Assembly: GCF_018294505.1 (NCBI RefSeq)
Contig: NC_057807.1
Coordinates: 268,234,552-268,298,551, forward strand
Reading direction: 5' to 3'
Length of the DNA: 64,000 bases
From: Triticum aestivum
Taxonomy: Eukaryota > Streptophyta > Magnoliopsida > Poales > Poaceae
A program made the position numbers and the translations under genes. Every line of letters starts with the position of its first letter. Within the stretch, counting starts at the first letter, position 1. This document shows positions 21,604 to 32,836 of this stretch, one piece after another. The notes beneath the pieces are model-generated. The model searched no databases. It saw only the letters and a list, made by a program, of their open reading frames with translations, and had not been told where the DNA came from.

Positions 21604-24411
21604 ATGCCACCGAAGAAGAAGGCTTCGGAGGCAGCTGTTCCGTCCACGTCGATCCCACCACCACCGGAGCAAACGAGTGGTGGGGTAGATGCCAGCGGAA
21701 GAACGGACATCGACGAGGGAGCTCACGGCGCTGCCAGGTCCAAGGACAAGGCTGTGCAGACCTCGGCGTCCGTACATGTTCCGCGCCCATCCCAGGACGC
21801 GCAGGACCGACAGCGCCATGGTATTCGCAGTACCATACGCTTGTTGGACCAAGATCGAGCTGGTGGATCTCAGGACGCTCAAGACCAGCATGCACGCCAA
21901 CGTGCTGACACAAGCAAGACACGGTCGCCCGGACGGGATACTGCTCCTTCTAACATAGTTAGAAGTCCGAGCACATCTCGCTCCTCGCACCGTTCGCCAC
22001 TGCCGCCCACCACTCCAGCAGAAGCTTTGGCGCGAGCTCAACTGCTCCTGGACTACCCTCCAACGGCGGACAAGACTGATCAATGGAGGGCCACCATTCA
22101 GAGTCTCATCGGCTTCGCCAACGGCGACACTCCGCGGCAGCCGAGTACATCGCTGCCACGGTAGGACTGCCAGGCGCGAGCCGGTGGCGACGGAACCGGT
22201 GGGGGTGTGACCACCATGCACTCTCCACCCCGAAGGCCAAGATCGCTGACTCGCCGGGTCCACCTCGACAATGACTCCACCGCATCATCGGATCCACGAG
22301 CTCGTCGCGATCAACGCCAAGTTCTTCATGAACGACATCAAGAAGACGCTCGAACTCGTATCGAGCGCCGAAGAGAAGTGCGGCGTCAATCAGACCAGTG
22401 CACTGGGCCCTCTGTCGACATGCATGCGCCAGGGGAACCAGGCGACTTGCCGTACGCGGTAGGTTGCCCTGCATTCACTCGTGAGCTGCGGCAAGTCCAG
22501 TGGCCCAACAAGAAGAGTTTCAAGCCAGAGGTACCAGAGAAGTATGACGGCAAGACGCATCCGTCGGAGTTCCTCAGCATCTACACCATCGCGGTGCAAG
22601 CTACCATGGGACGGGACGACAAGATCCTTGCCAACTACTTCCCGCTGGTGCTCAAACCCAACGTCAGATCCTGGCTCATGCACTTGCCGGACAACTCCAT
22701 ATCCTCTTGGGCCGATCTATGCCACCAGTTTGTCGGCGCCTTTACAGGCAGCCACAAGCCTCATGGCCAAGAGAGCGATCTTCATCTGCTCACCCAGAAG
22801 GAAGGAGAGCCCCTGCGCAAATACATTCAAAGATTCAGCAGCGTACAACACAACATCCCAGATGTCCACCCTGCCGCGGTAATCAGCGCGTTCCATCAGA
22901 ACATGCGAAACCGCAGAATGCGGGAGGAGATGGCGATGTGCAAAATCAGAGACGTCAGTGAGCTATATGCCCTGGCCGACAAGTGTGCACGTGCTGAGGA
23001 AGGGAGGAAACTCCCCGGAGAGAATACAGGAGCAGGAGGATCTGATAGTGAGGAGACTGCCCCGGCAAGGAAAAACCGGCGGCGGAACAACAGGAAGAAG
23101 AAAGGCAAAGATGTGCTAGTTGTTGAGCAGTCCGGCAACGGAGGTGGCGCCAAGAAAGCCAAAGTTGGTAGCTCCGGCAAGGAGATTGCCGCGGGCACCA
23201 ACTACCAGGCTATGGCGGTCGCCAACAAGCAGGACGGCACCAACAAGCAGTACTGCAAGATCCACCGCACCAAGGGCCATGACCTCCAGAGCTGCAAAAA
23301 GGTCGAGCAGCTTGTCGAGCAGCAAAAGGCTGAATACGAGCGACGCGACAAGGAGAAGGCCCAGGAAGGTGCTGGAGGATCCGGCAAGAAACGCCCCGGC
23401 CGAGGAGGACGCCGCGGCAAGGCCAAGCAGCGGCAAGGAGACAGACCTCCCCGCGGCCACGACAAGGATGAAAATGACGACGACGATGAAGATATGGATG
23501 ATGACGAGGCTAATGAGCAGGAGTTCCAAAAAGCCACAGAGGTCCTGTGCGTTGACGGCGGTACTTCTCTGCATACTTCACACCGCCAGCTCAAGCAGTG
23601 GGTGCGGGAAGTCAATGCAGCAGAACCACCCATCGAGTCACGCAAGCCACTGAAATGGTCTAGCACGCCTATCATCTTTGATATTGAGGACCACCCTGAT
23701 CGCATAACTGCGGTCGGATGCTTGCCGATGTTGGTTTCTCCAACTATCCGCAACCTCAAGGTCACTAAGATGCTAGTTGACGGCGGGGCCGGCTTGAACC
23801 TGATCTCCTCTGCGGTACTCCAGAAACTCCAGATCCCTGACAGCGAGCTCGAAGAGACCGGCACATTCCAAGGAATCAATCCGAGAAGGAGTAAGCCGAA
23901 GGGAAAGATCATGTTGCCGGTAACATTTGGCAGCAAGTTAAACTTTAGGACTGAGAGGGTCACTTTTGACGTTGCTGACTTTCCATTACCTTACAATGGG
24001 ATACTCGGCCGTCCAGCACTCGCTAAGTTCATGGCAGCCTCTCACTATGCATACAACATGCTGAAGATGCCAGGCCCGATAAGTGTCATCTCTGTCCCTG
24101 GCGACAAGAAGGACGCTCTTACCTGCGCCGACAAGATCTACCGAGAAGCAGCAGCCGCAGTGGATCGCAGATCACTTGCCGCTGAAGCTCCCGGGGGGAA
24201 GAAAAAGACCAAGTCCGGCAAGAGTTCTGATACCCACTCCGGCAAGCGCACCTCTTCGGAGTGCTGCGCTACCGTCGAGGACGCACCATCGAGCTCCACC
24301 GGCAAGTGTAAGAAGACAATGGCAGCTCCACCAGAGACCAAGAAGGTGTCCGCCAAGGAGGACGACACTGGTGGTACCTTCACCATCAGTGCCACTCTCA
24401 ACCCTAAATAG
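21604..24411 (+). pseudogene. Element D gag and protease, two in-frame TAG stops
   Basis: ATG 21604 starts a basic, proline-rich gag N-terminus that ends at TAG 22162-22164; the same frame then runs open to TAG 24409-24411. The gag core lies at about 22500-22990 (PEKYDGKTHPSEFL, ANYFPLVLKP, LRKYIQRFSSV). A lysine/arginine-rich stretch follows, then a zinc-knuckle-like CKIHRTKGHDLQSC near 23253-23294 and an acidic run. The aspartic protease motif is VDGGAGLNLI near 23776-23805, with Gly in the position that is Ser or Thr in most families, as is usual in this lineage. Both stops are TAG and the only breaks. Confidence 0.88.
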
Positions 24412-26790
24412 GAAAGCGCGCTCGTTGCTTTCCTGCGGGCGAACGTCGACGTGTTTGTGTGGCAACCGTCTGACATCCCCGGTGTTCCCAGGAAAGTAAT
24501 TGAGCACCACCTTGCTGTCTGTCCTTATGCGCGGCTCGTCAAGCAGAGAGTCAGGAAACAAGCAATGGAGCACCAAGAATTCATCGCAGAAGAAATCAAG
24601 AAGTTGGAAGCAGCAGGCCTTGTCAGAGGAGTGCTCCATCCTACGTGGTTGGCCAATCCTGTAGTCGTGCGCAAGGCAAATGGGAAATGGAGGCTTTGTA
24701 TCAACTTTACCGATGTCAATAAAGCTTGTCCCAAAGACCCATTTCCCTTGCCGCGCATCGATCAGATTGTTGACTCCACGGCCGGATGTGACTTGCTTTC
24801 ATTTCTTGATGCATACTCAGGATACCATCAGATCTTCATGGCAGAAGAGGATGAGGAGAAGACCGCATTCATCACCCCATGTGGCACATACTGTTTTGTA
24901 CGGATGCCTTTTGGTTTAAAGAATGCTGGTTCAACATTTGCAAGGGTAGTCCACCACGTTTTTGAGCCGCAAATGCACAGAAATGTGGAAGCCTACATGG
25001 ATGACATAGTGGTCAAAAGCAAGGACAAGGCGACTCTGATTCAAGATTTAGACGAAACCTTTGCAAATCTGCGCAAGATCAACCTCAAGCTTAACCCCGA
25101 GAAGTGTGTGTTTGGAGTCCCCTCCGGCAAGCTTCTCGGGTTCTTCGTGTCTCAGCGGGGAATTGAAGCCAATCCCGACAAGATCAAGGCCATCGAGCAG
25201 ATTGAAGCACCAAAGCGCGTCAAGGATGTACGAAGGCTTGTCGGTTGCATGGCTGCTCTCAGCAGGTTTATCTCTAGATCTGCCGAGCGCGCCCTGCCGT
25301 TTTTCAAAATATTGAAAAAGGCAGGTCCAATGAAATGGACTCCGGAAGCGGAGGCTGCACTGCAGGACTTGAAGAGATACCTGTCCTCCACTCCAACACT
25401 TGTCGCACCTAAGCCACAAGAGAAGTTGCTGTCGTATATAGCGGCAACCAAACAAGTGGTTAGTGCTGCGTTAGTGGCGGAGAGGGAGGCGGATGATGAG
25501 CCAGCAACCACGGCAGATGCATCCAGCGACAAGCAAGGGGCTTCACCGGCAAGCTCTGGTCCCGACAAAGATGGATCTGCGCAGGCACATGAGAAGATGC
25601 AGAAAAGAATGGTGCAGCGCCCAGTTTACTTTGTCAGTTCCCTTCTGCAGGGGGCTAGGTCAAGGTACTCTGGAGTGCAGAAACTGCTTTTCGGCCTTCT
25701 CATGGCCTCGAGAAAGCTGCGCCATTACTTCCAAGCACATGAGATCACAGTCGTCACTCGTTTTCCGCTGAAGAGGATACTGCAAAATCCAGAGGCAACA
25801 GGCAGGATTGTCGAGTGGGCACTGGAACTGTCAAGCTTTGGCCTCAAGTTTGAGAGCACTTCAACTATCCAAAGCAGAGCATTGGCGGAGTTCATAGCAG
25901 AATGGACGCCAACAGAAGATGAAGAAATTCCAGAAACAAGCATCCCCGTCAAGAAAGCAAGCAAAGAGTGGCTGATGTACTTTGACGGTGCCTTCTCGCT
26001 GCAAGGCGCCGGTGCAGGCGTGCTACTTGTCGCACCCACCGGAGAGCACCTCAAGTACGTAGTCTAGATGCACTTTCCCAAGGAGCAGGCAACGAACAAT
26101 ACTGCAGAGTATGAAGGCTTGCTTGCCGGTCTCAGGATCGCAGCAGACCTTGGGATCAAGAAGCTCATTGTCAGGGGGGACTCACAGCTTGTCGTCCGCC
26201 AAGTAAACAAGAATTACCAGAGTCCGTTGATGGAAGCTTACGTTGATGAAGTGAGAAAGCTAGAAGAGCACTTTGACGGCCTACAGATGGAACATGTTCC
26301 AAGAGCTCAGAACGACGTTGCTGATGGCCTGTCGAAGTGCGCCGCACTTAAGTTACCTGTGGAACCAGGGATCTTTGTGCTCAAGCTGACTCAACCATCT
26401 ATAACGCCATCAACTGGACAGAGCAAGAAGAGGAAGTTGATTTCTGGTGACTATTTTCCGGCAGAGCTCCCCGAAGCCGCCGCCAAGAAGGTCATCAAGA
26501 TCAACACCAAGGGTGCTGAGGAGCAGTCTGCTCCGGCAAGCCCTAGGGTTTGTTCCGTTGAAGCAGACGCTCTCGACAAGGTTTGCTCCGGAAAGCTTGC
26601 CGGGGAACATCAAGCTCCGGCTGAGCCACAGGTTCTCGCCATAGAAGCGGATGTTCCCGCAGCAGCAGATATGCCTTTAGTCCTTGTTGTCGAGCCACAA
26701 GCTCCAGCATGGGCACAGCAGATTGTCCGTTTCCTTCAGACAGGAGAACTTCCCGAAGAGCAAGAAGAAGCGGAAAAAGTAGCCCGGTAG
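24412..26790 (+). pseudogene. Element D reverse transcriptase-RNase H, in-frame TAG stops
   Basis: The frame of gag-protease continues without a shift. Reverse transcriptase blocks are WRLCINFTDVNKACPKDPFP, FLDAYSGYHQI, RMPFGLKNAGSTFAR and the catalytic YMDD at 24994-25005, followed by a thumb and connection. RNase H starts near 25975 (YFDGAFSLQGAGAG), is cut by TAG 26065-26067 and resumes with NNTAEYEGLLAGL and RGDSQLVV. An alanine/proline-rich linker leads to TAG 26788-26790. All catalytic motifs I can see are intact; only the stops disable it. Confidence 0.88.
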
Positions 26791-27932
26791 TCAAGTATGT
26801 ACCAGTTTGTCGACAACACACCGTACAGAAGAAGACTCAACGGTGTGAAATTGAAGTGCATTCATCGGGAAGATGGACAAAAGCTGTTGGTAGAGATACA
26901 TGTAGGCATATGTGGTCACCACATTGGCGCAAGAGTACTTGCCGGCAAGGTTTCTTTTGGCCGAGAGCCCTCCAGGATGCAACTGCACAAGTAACCAAGT
27001 GTGAAGCGTGCCAGTTCCATTCCAAACAGATACACCAGCCAGCTCAAGCTCTCCAGACGATCCCTTTATCCTGGCCATTTTCGGTCTGGGGGCTCGACAT
27101 CCTCGGCCCCTTTCCCCGAGCTGTCGGGGGCTTTGAGTACTTGTACGTTGCAATCGACAAGTTCACAAAGTGGCCGGAAGTGGAACCAGTGAGGAAGGTG
27201 ACAGCACAGTCAGCAGTCAAGTTCTTCAGGGTGATTGTTTGCCGTTTCGGGATCCCTAACAGGATCATCACCGACAACGGCATGCAATTCACGAGCCGCA
27301 CCTTCATGCAGTATGTCCAAGATCTTGGCGCCAAGGTCTACTTCGCTTCTATTGCTCATCCGAGAAGCAACAGTCAAGCGGAGAGGGCAAATGCTGAAGT
27401 GCTGCGCGGGCTCAAGACCAGGACTTTCGACAGGCTGCACAAGTGCGTAAAGAACTGGATTGAGGAGCTGCCAGTGGTTCTTTGGTCGATCAGGACGACG
27501 CCAAATCAAGCCACTGGCCAGACACCTTTTGCTCTAGTCTATGGAGCAGAGGCAGTTCTCCCCACGGAACTCGTATACGGGTCACCTCGAGTGCTCGCTT
27601 ATGATGAGCTTGAGCAAGAGCAGTTGCGACAAGATGACGCGCTGCTCCTTGAGGAAGACCGTCTTCAGGCCGCTGTACGAGCTGCTCGATACCAGCAAGC
27701 TTTGCGCTGCTACCATAGCCGCAAAGTTAATGCCAGAAGTTTCGAGGAAGGCGACCTTGTTCTTCGGCGCGTTCAGTCCGCCAAGAATTCCAACAAGTTG
27801 ACGCCGAAGTGGGAAGGCCCTTACCGAGTGAAACGAGTCACTAGGCCTGGCGCTGTCTGCCTTGAGACCGAAGATGGCATTCCGGTGAGCAACTCCTGGA
27901 ACATTGAGCATCTTCGTAAGTTTTACCCGTAG
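26791..27932 (+). pseudogene. Element D integrase, frameshifted at the zinc finger
   Basis: The N-terminus is in the gag-pol frame up to about 26940 (VGICGHHIGARVLAGK, the histidine half of the HHCC finger). The cysteine half (KCEACQFH) and the rest are in another frame, open to TAG 27930-27932. The DDE core shows WGLDILGPFP, ITDNGMQF and SQAERANAEV. The C-terminus has KWEGPYRVKRVTRPGAV, the usual module before the final ...RKFYP end. The shift falls in the tract with the repeated gccggcaaggtt word, so loss between two short repeats is a likely cause. Confidence 0.85.
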
Positions 27933-28735
27933 GGCGCGGTTGCCGAAACCCGTTCCGGCAACCACCTTTTGTACAAGTCTTGCCGATGTTGCATGTAATC
28001 CTTTGTACAGAGCCCGGCGCAGACCCCGTGCATAAGTAAAGCTCATGTGCTCCGCACATCTTGTCAATTTCATGCATTATACTTCTTCTTGCATGCGTTA
28101 TCTGACACTTTGTGCAGCACCTACCCCCGGTAAGCAATAACGAGCCATAAGGCTCCATATCTTTATTTTCTCTTCTTTCTTTTTCTCAAAAAAGCAAAGG
28201 AAGGTTCCCTCGCCCACAAGTTTGCCGGGGGGAAAGGAGAAGATAATGGTGTGGACCAGGCATCGTTCAAGGAAGTTTCGTCTTACCGGAAAGCAAGCGA
28301 CAGAAAAGCTAAGTTGCCAAAGTTTGAGCAATCAGTTTTAAAATTTTTAAGTTATCTTCCTCGAACGACCGTGCTTTGTATGGAAAACCTGTGCGCGGAG
28401 GAACCAAATCATAGCTAGTTGCGCCCTTACTTTGTTTCGAGTCCGCTCAACAACTTAAGTGAGCTGCGACTAGTTGCGACAAGGTTTCTTGTCGGAAGCG
28501 GCACCGCCAGCAGGCTGCTGACGTCCCGCACTCAGCGCTCGCGGCCCAGGTGCCTGCGCCGACAAGTTCCCCAAAAGCGTAGGGTAAAACATACAAAGGA
28601 AGGAATCAAGTAAAGGAAATAACATAGCAATCTCTACCCAAAATAGAGTTATATTACAAGATAGCTTGTCGCAGCTCTAACAGATTGTTCTCATAACATA
28701 ACCAGCAGCGACAAGAAAAAGAGAAAACGGGCGGC
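27933..28735. other. Intergenic segment between two convergent genes of D
   Basis: The 803-bp tract separates the end of integrase (plus strand) from the end of the antisense gene (minus strand). No coding signal is seen. Convergent transcripts would both have to end here or overlap. Confidence 0.6.
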
Positions 28736-31700
28736 CTAATCTACGCGATCGCCCTCAACCCTCCTGATCCCGCTCACCTTGTCCACAATGGGTGCGACAA
28801 GGGCCTGGAGCGCTTCCAGATCAGCATCCGGCGGCAGGGACTTGAGGACGTTGGTGAGGTTGAGGCCTGGGTTGCGGAAGGCCACCTTCACCAGCACCTT
28901 CTGAAGAGCTCCCGCGCAGATCTTGCGCGACTCGTCGGCCAACTGCTTTGGGATCTTCTCTCGGAGTCGCTGGAGGGCCGTCGCCACGCCCTTGAAGAAC
29001 AGGCTGAGCTTGGCGCTGGGTTGGGGGTGCTCATCGGAGGGGTACCCGAGATCCTCCATCCCCAGCTGCGCCAGCTCCCCGTCGATGGCTGCAACAACAT
29101 TCATGAGACCCTCGGTCCAGTGCTCCACAGTCTCCCTAAAAGTATCCTGGGCGGCAGCAGCACTCGCCAGCAGCGCCTCGTCGGCCTTGATCTTCTCCGA
29201 CAAGGCCACCTCCCGCTCCCTGGCGTCATCCAGCGTCTGAGTCAAGGTGGCCAGCTTCAACTCGAGATCTGCATTGGAATCCCTGGCGGCGCTGAGCTCC
29301 TTGCTCCTCTCAGCGAGAAGACCCTGTAGCTCACCATGAGCGGCAGCGTCCTTCTCGCGTTCATGCTTGAGCGCGGCAAGCTCCTCGCCGCTCGCCTTGA
29401 GATCGGCCTCCAGCTGCGCCACCTTCGTCTCCAGCTCCTTCTTGGCGGCCTCGGCAGCGGCGGCAGCATCCTTTGCCTCCTTGAGAGCCCCGCCAATTGC
29501 TTGCTCGCGTGTGGCAAGCTCCTCCTCGTGGCTGTCAAGATTAACCTTGTGCTGCGCCAACTCTCCTTCCTGCGCAAATAGATTTTCGGCGACAAGCCGT
29601 TGCTTCTCTTCAACTTCAGCCTTCTCGAGGAGGAAGGCTTTCCGCTCCTCGAGAAGTTGCTCCCGCTCCTCCGCCAGGGACCGGAGAGCTTCTTGCCTGA
29701 GACCCCGAAGCTCCTCCGCGCGCTTCTCGATATCCACTCCTGCCTTCGCGACAAGTGCTTCTCGGTGTGCCAGCTTGGCTTGTCGGGTGCGGTAGAGCGA
29801 CAGCAGCTTCCGCAGCAGCCGCTCCTCCTCAGGCTCGTCGCTGCTGCTGCTTGGCGCGTCAACCAGTGTCAGCCCAGCGGAGGCGAGCACCTCTCCGTCC
29901 AGGATTTCTTCTTCGACCGGCGCCCTGGAGCTTGACGCCCAGGGAAGCTTGATGAAGATGTCGTCGCCGGCCTTCAAGTAGGCGCCGGCTGGGGCTCTTC
30001 GGAGCCTGGCGCTGCAGCAGCGGCAGAGGGATCGGCGGTCGGCGCAGCGCCTGGCGCTCCTGCGGCCTCGGGGCCGTCAGTGCGATCGCCGGATCCTTTG
30101 CGAGCTTCTGCGGCGACAGCTTTGGCGTCCTCTTCGCCGGCGGGATCATCAGTGTCGGCCTCTCCTTCGGTGGCAACGGCGTCCTCGGCGTTGCTGCACG
30201 CGGTCTCCTCGTCGGCGACCTCGGTTTCCATTTGCTCCACGCAGATGGATCTGACGAACGGAAAGGGGAGAAAAGTCAAGCAAATATCCAAAAAGAAAAT
30301 CAGAAGAAGAAGAACCCGAGGGAAGTTTTCAAGCAAGAGGATTACCTGTACTAGGATCTGCGGTTGTGGTCTCAACCACCGGAGGATCGCTGGTGCTGTC
30401 CCTTGCCGGAGAACTGCCCCTTGCCGGAGAATTCTCCCTTGCTGGAGAACGCTCCCTTGCCGGGGAATCCTCCCTTGGCGGTGTAGTCGAAGCAGATAGC
30501 ATTTCGGGAGCGGCTTCCGGGCACTCCTGGTGAGGCTGCTCTACTCCTACACAAATCAACAGTCAGATATCAGCAAAGAAAGAGCACCCATGCGCGCCGG
30601 ACAGCAGGGAGTAAACCATATACTTACGCTGGGGGCTGCGCTGGGGGCTGCCATGGGGAGAAGTTGTCGGGTCCGGCAAGATGGTCTCGGACACGCCCTC
30701 TGCTGTCGCGGTGGGTTCGTCCTCGATGACAATCACCGGGACCTTGGCTCTCTTCGTTGCTCTCTGGGCCAGCGTCCTGAAAAGGAATGGGTTCAGAGTG
30801 AAGCAAATCAGATACAAGACAAAAACAGCAAGAATTGAAGAACTACAAGTACAGCGAAGAATCTTACTCTTCTTCTTCCTCGCCGGAGCTGAGCGCGGAG
30901 AGATCGAAGTCTGGCTCGCCTCCGGTGCGACGAGGCGGAGGAGTAGGTTCCCTTGCCCGCTTGGCAGGGGCAGTAGCGGTGGACCGGGAAGACCCCGCTC
31001 CAGTTGCCGCAGCGGTGTGAGGCGCTCCCGCGGCAATAGTGCTTGCCGCAGTAGAGCGTGTCGCGCGGCTCGACGGCTGTTGACCCGTCTGCCGCCCCGC
31101 TACATCCACGGCCTTGCGGAGATGCCTTCTTGGTGGAGCTGGGGGCTCCGCTTGCAGCAAGCTATCTGAAGGTTCGGGCCCGACAAGCTCTCCCTCGCCG
31201 GGCTCGCTTGACTCTGCTTCAGGCCCGGCAAGCTCTTCCTCGGCGGCGAACTCCTCTCGCTCGACAAGGCTTGCCGCCTCTGCTGCCTCTACCTCCTCCA
31301 CGGTGAATCCGAACTCGCCCGCGGCAGCGGCCACCGCCGCCTCTTCCAGCCTGGTGGTGATGCGCTGCATCTCCGCATCAGTGGTGTCGCGGGTGAGGCT
31401 CTTCTGTTCATCGGCGCGGACCGGCACTTCTACCAAGCCGTCAAAGAAATCCCGCACGACGTCGTCTGCAGGCTCTTGCCAAGTTGGAACGATTCCGTGC
31501 GAATCGCACAACGGCATCATTGCGCGGATGCGGTCGAGCGAGGAGTTGTTGCACAACGGAACGACGCCCCTCGGCAACATGAATGGATGTTGAGGATCAC
31601 GCTTGAACAGCTCCAGGAGCATCGCGTCCAGCTCCAGGACGGTGAAGTTGAAGTTGAGGCCCGGGCATAGCCTCATGATATCCGCCGAGTTTTGGAACTC

Positions 31701-32459
31701 CCAGGCGGGTCTCCTCCTCTCCTGCAGGGGGGCGATGCGGCGGCGAAGAAAATCTGCGCCAACGGCGCCTACAGTGAGCCCGGCAAGCCTGAGGCGTAGG
31801 ATCCGGGTGACGGCAATCTTCAGCCTGTCGTCTTCCGGGGCCATGTTGCTCCAATCGTTACCACGCACTATTGGGGCTTGGCGCAGGGCAGTAAACGGCT
31901 GCGGGTTCTCCTCCACAATCTAGCACCACTCTGCTCTCCATTCCTCCCACTTGCTGCGGAGCTCTCCCTCCAGATAAGCTTCCTTCTTGCCGACTCTCGA
32001 GATCCAGGCGATTCCGCCGGCCAAAGGCTCTCCTCTCTCGACTCGGGGCATGAAGAAGTGGCGGAAAAGGGCTACGTTGGGATGGACTCTGACAAAGTTT
32101 TCGCAGAGATGTGCGAAAACTGCCATGGTCAGAACGGCGTTAGGGGTGAAGTCAAGGAGGCGGAACCCATAGGTGTTCATGATGTCACAGAAAAATTCAG
32201 AGAAGGGCGGGCAGAGCTCGCAGTAGAAGAACAGCGTGAAGAAAGGATAGACATTTGGAGCTAATTCCGAAGCGGCAGCTGGGAGTACCTTCGTGCGCGG
32301 ATGCACTCGCGTCTCCGTCGACCAGAAGAGGTAGTAGTACTCCCTCAGCTCCTTCGCGGCAAGCTGAGGGGGGAAGATGGCCCGCTCCTTTCGCAGCGCC
32401 GCGAGCCGCTGCGCCTCGGCCAATTTCACGCCCTTCCCCTTGTCGGCTTTCGGAGCCAT
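28736..32459 (-). pseudogene. Antisense four-exon gene of element D (Transposase_28-like N-terminus, coiled-coil C-terminus)
   Basis: Proposed minus-strand exons are 32459-30868, 30776-30628, 30546-30345 and 30250-28736. Each junction has GT donor and AG acceptor (donors GTAAGA, GTAAGT, GTAATC; acceptors ttttcag, gtgtag, cgtcag), and all three splices keep phase. Exon 1 opens MAPKADKGKG and contains the block PPFSEFFCDIMNTYGFRLLD, which matches the Pfam family called putative gypsy type transposon (PF04195). The middle is acidic and low-complexity with basic KRAK/KRAREP clusters and VIVIEDE. The last exon is a long alanine/glutamate-rich coiled coil of about 250 residues and a conserved-looking tail. 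Two lesions: TAG 31922-31920, and a one-base shift near 29991-29994 before the coiled coil. Antisense additional ORFs are known in Tat elements; the function is unknown. Confidence 0.75.
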
Positions 32460-32630
32460 GGCGGAGGTGGAGGGGGAGATCGACGGCGTTGGTGGTGCTG
32501 GTGGCAATGGGGGGCGGAGCGCTGCTCTCTTTCAGCTTCGGGAAGAAGGGGGGAGCGACGGAGATTTGTGAAATTGGAGCAACAACCGGCGAGATGGGCG
32601 AACTGCCCCTGTTTCCCCTGCTTATAAAGA

Positions 32631-32640
32631 GGGAGGGGGC
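32631..32640 (-). promoter_or_regulatory. Candidate TATA box for the antisense gene
   Basis: On the minus strand ctctttataagcagg lies about 175 bp before the ATG at 32459, a normal distance for a plant promoter with a short leader. It is outside the LTR, so it would be an internal promoter. Confidence 0.35.
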
Positions 32641-32836
32641 GGACGTTTCGTCCTTTCGAATAAAGAAACCACCCACGATCTCTCCCACGATGCCGCATTC
32701 AACGCGTGCCGTTGGGGGAGGGCGCGGTGGATACGGAGTAAGATACGGCGTAACCCAGGCCGCGCGTGCCCGTGCCCTGTTTTGGGCCTAGCCCAACAGC
32801 GCTCGGCACTGTGTGTGGCCCAGGCCCAGGGGCTCC

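Noticed and set aside
24409..26790. In-frame TAGs of element D as programmed readthrough sites
   Set aside because: There are four such stops in gag-pol, including inside RNase H and the gag N-terminus, which fits decay of CAG codons better than recoding.
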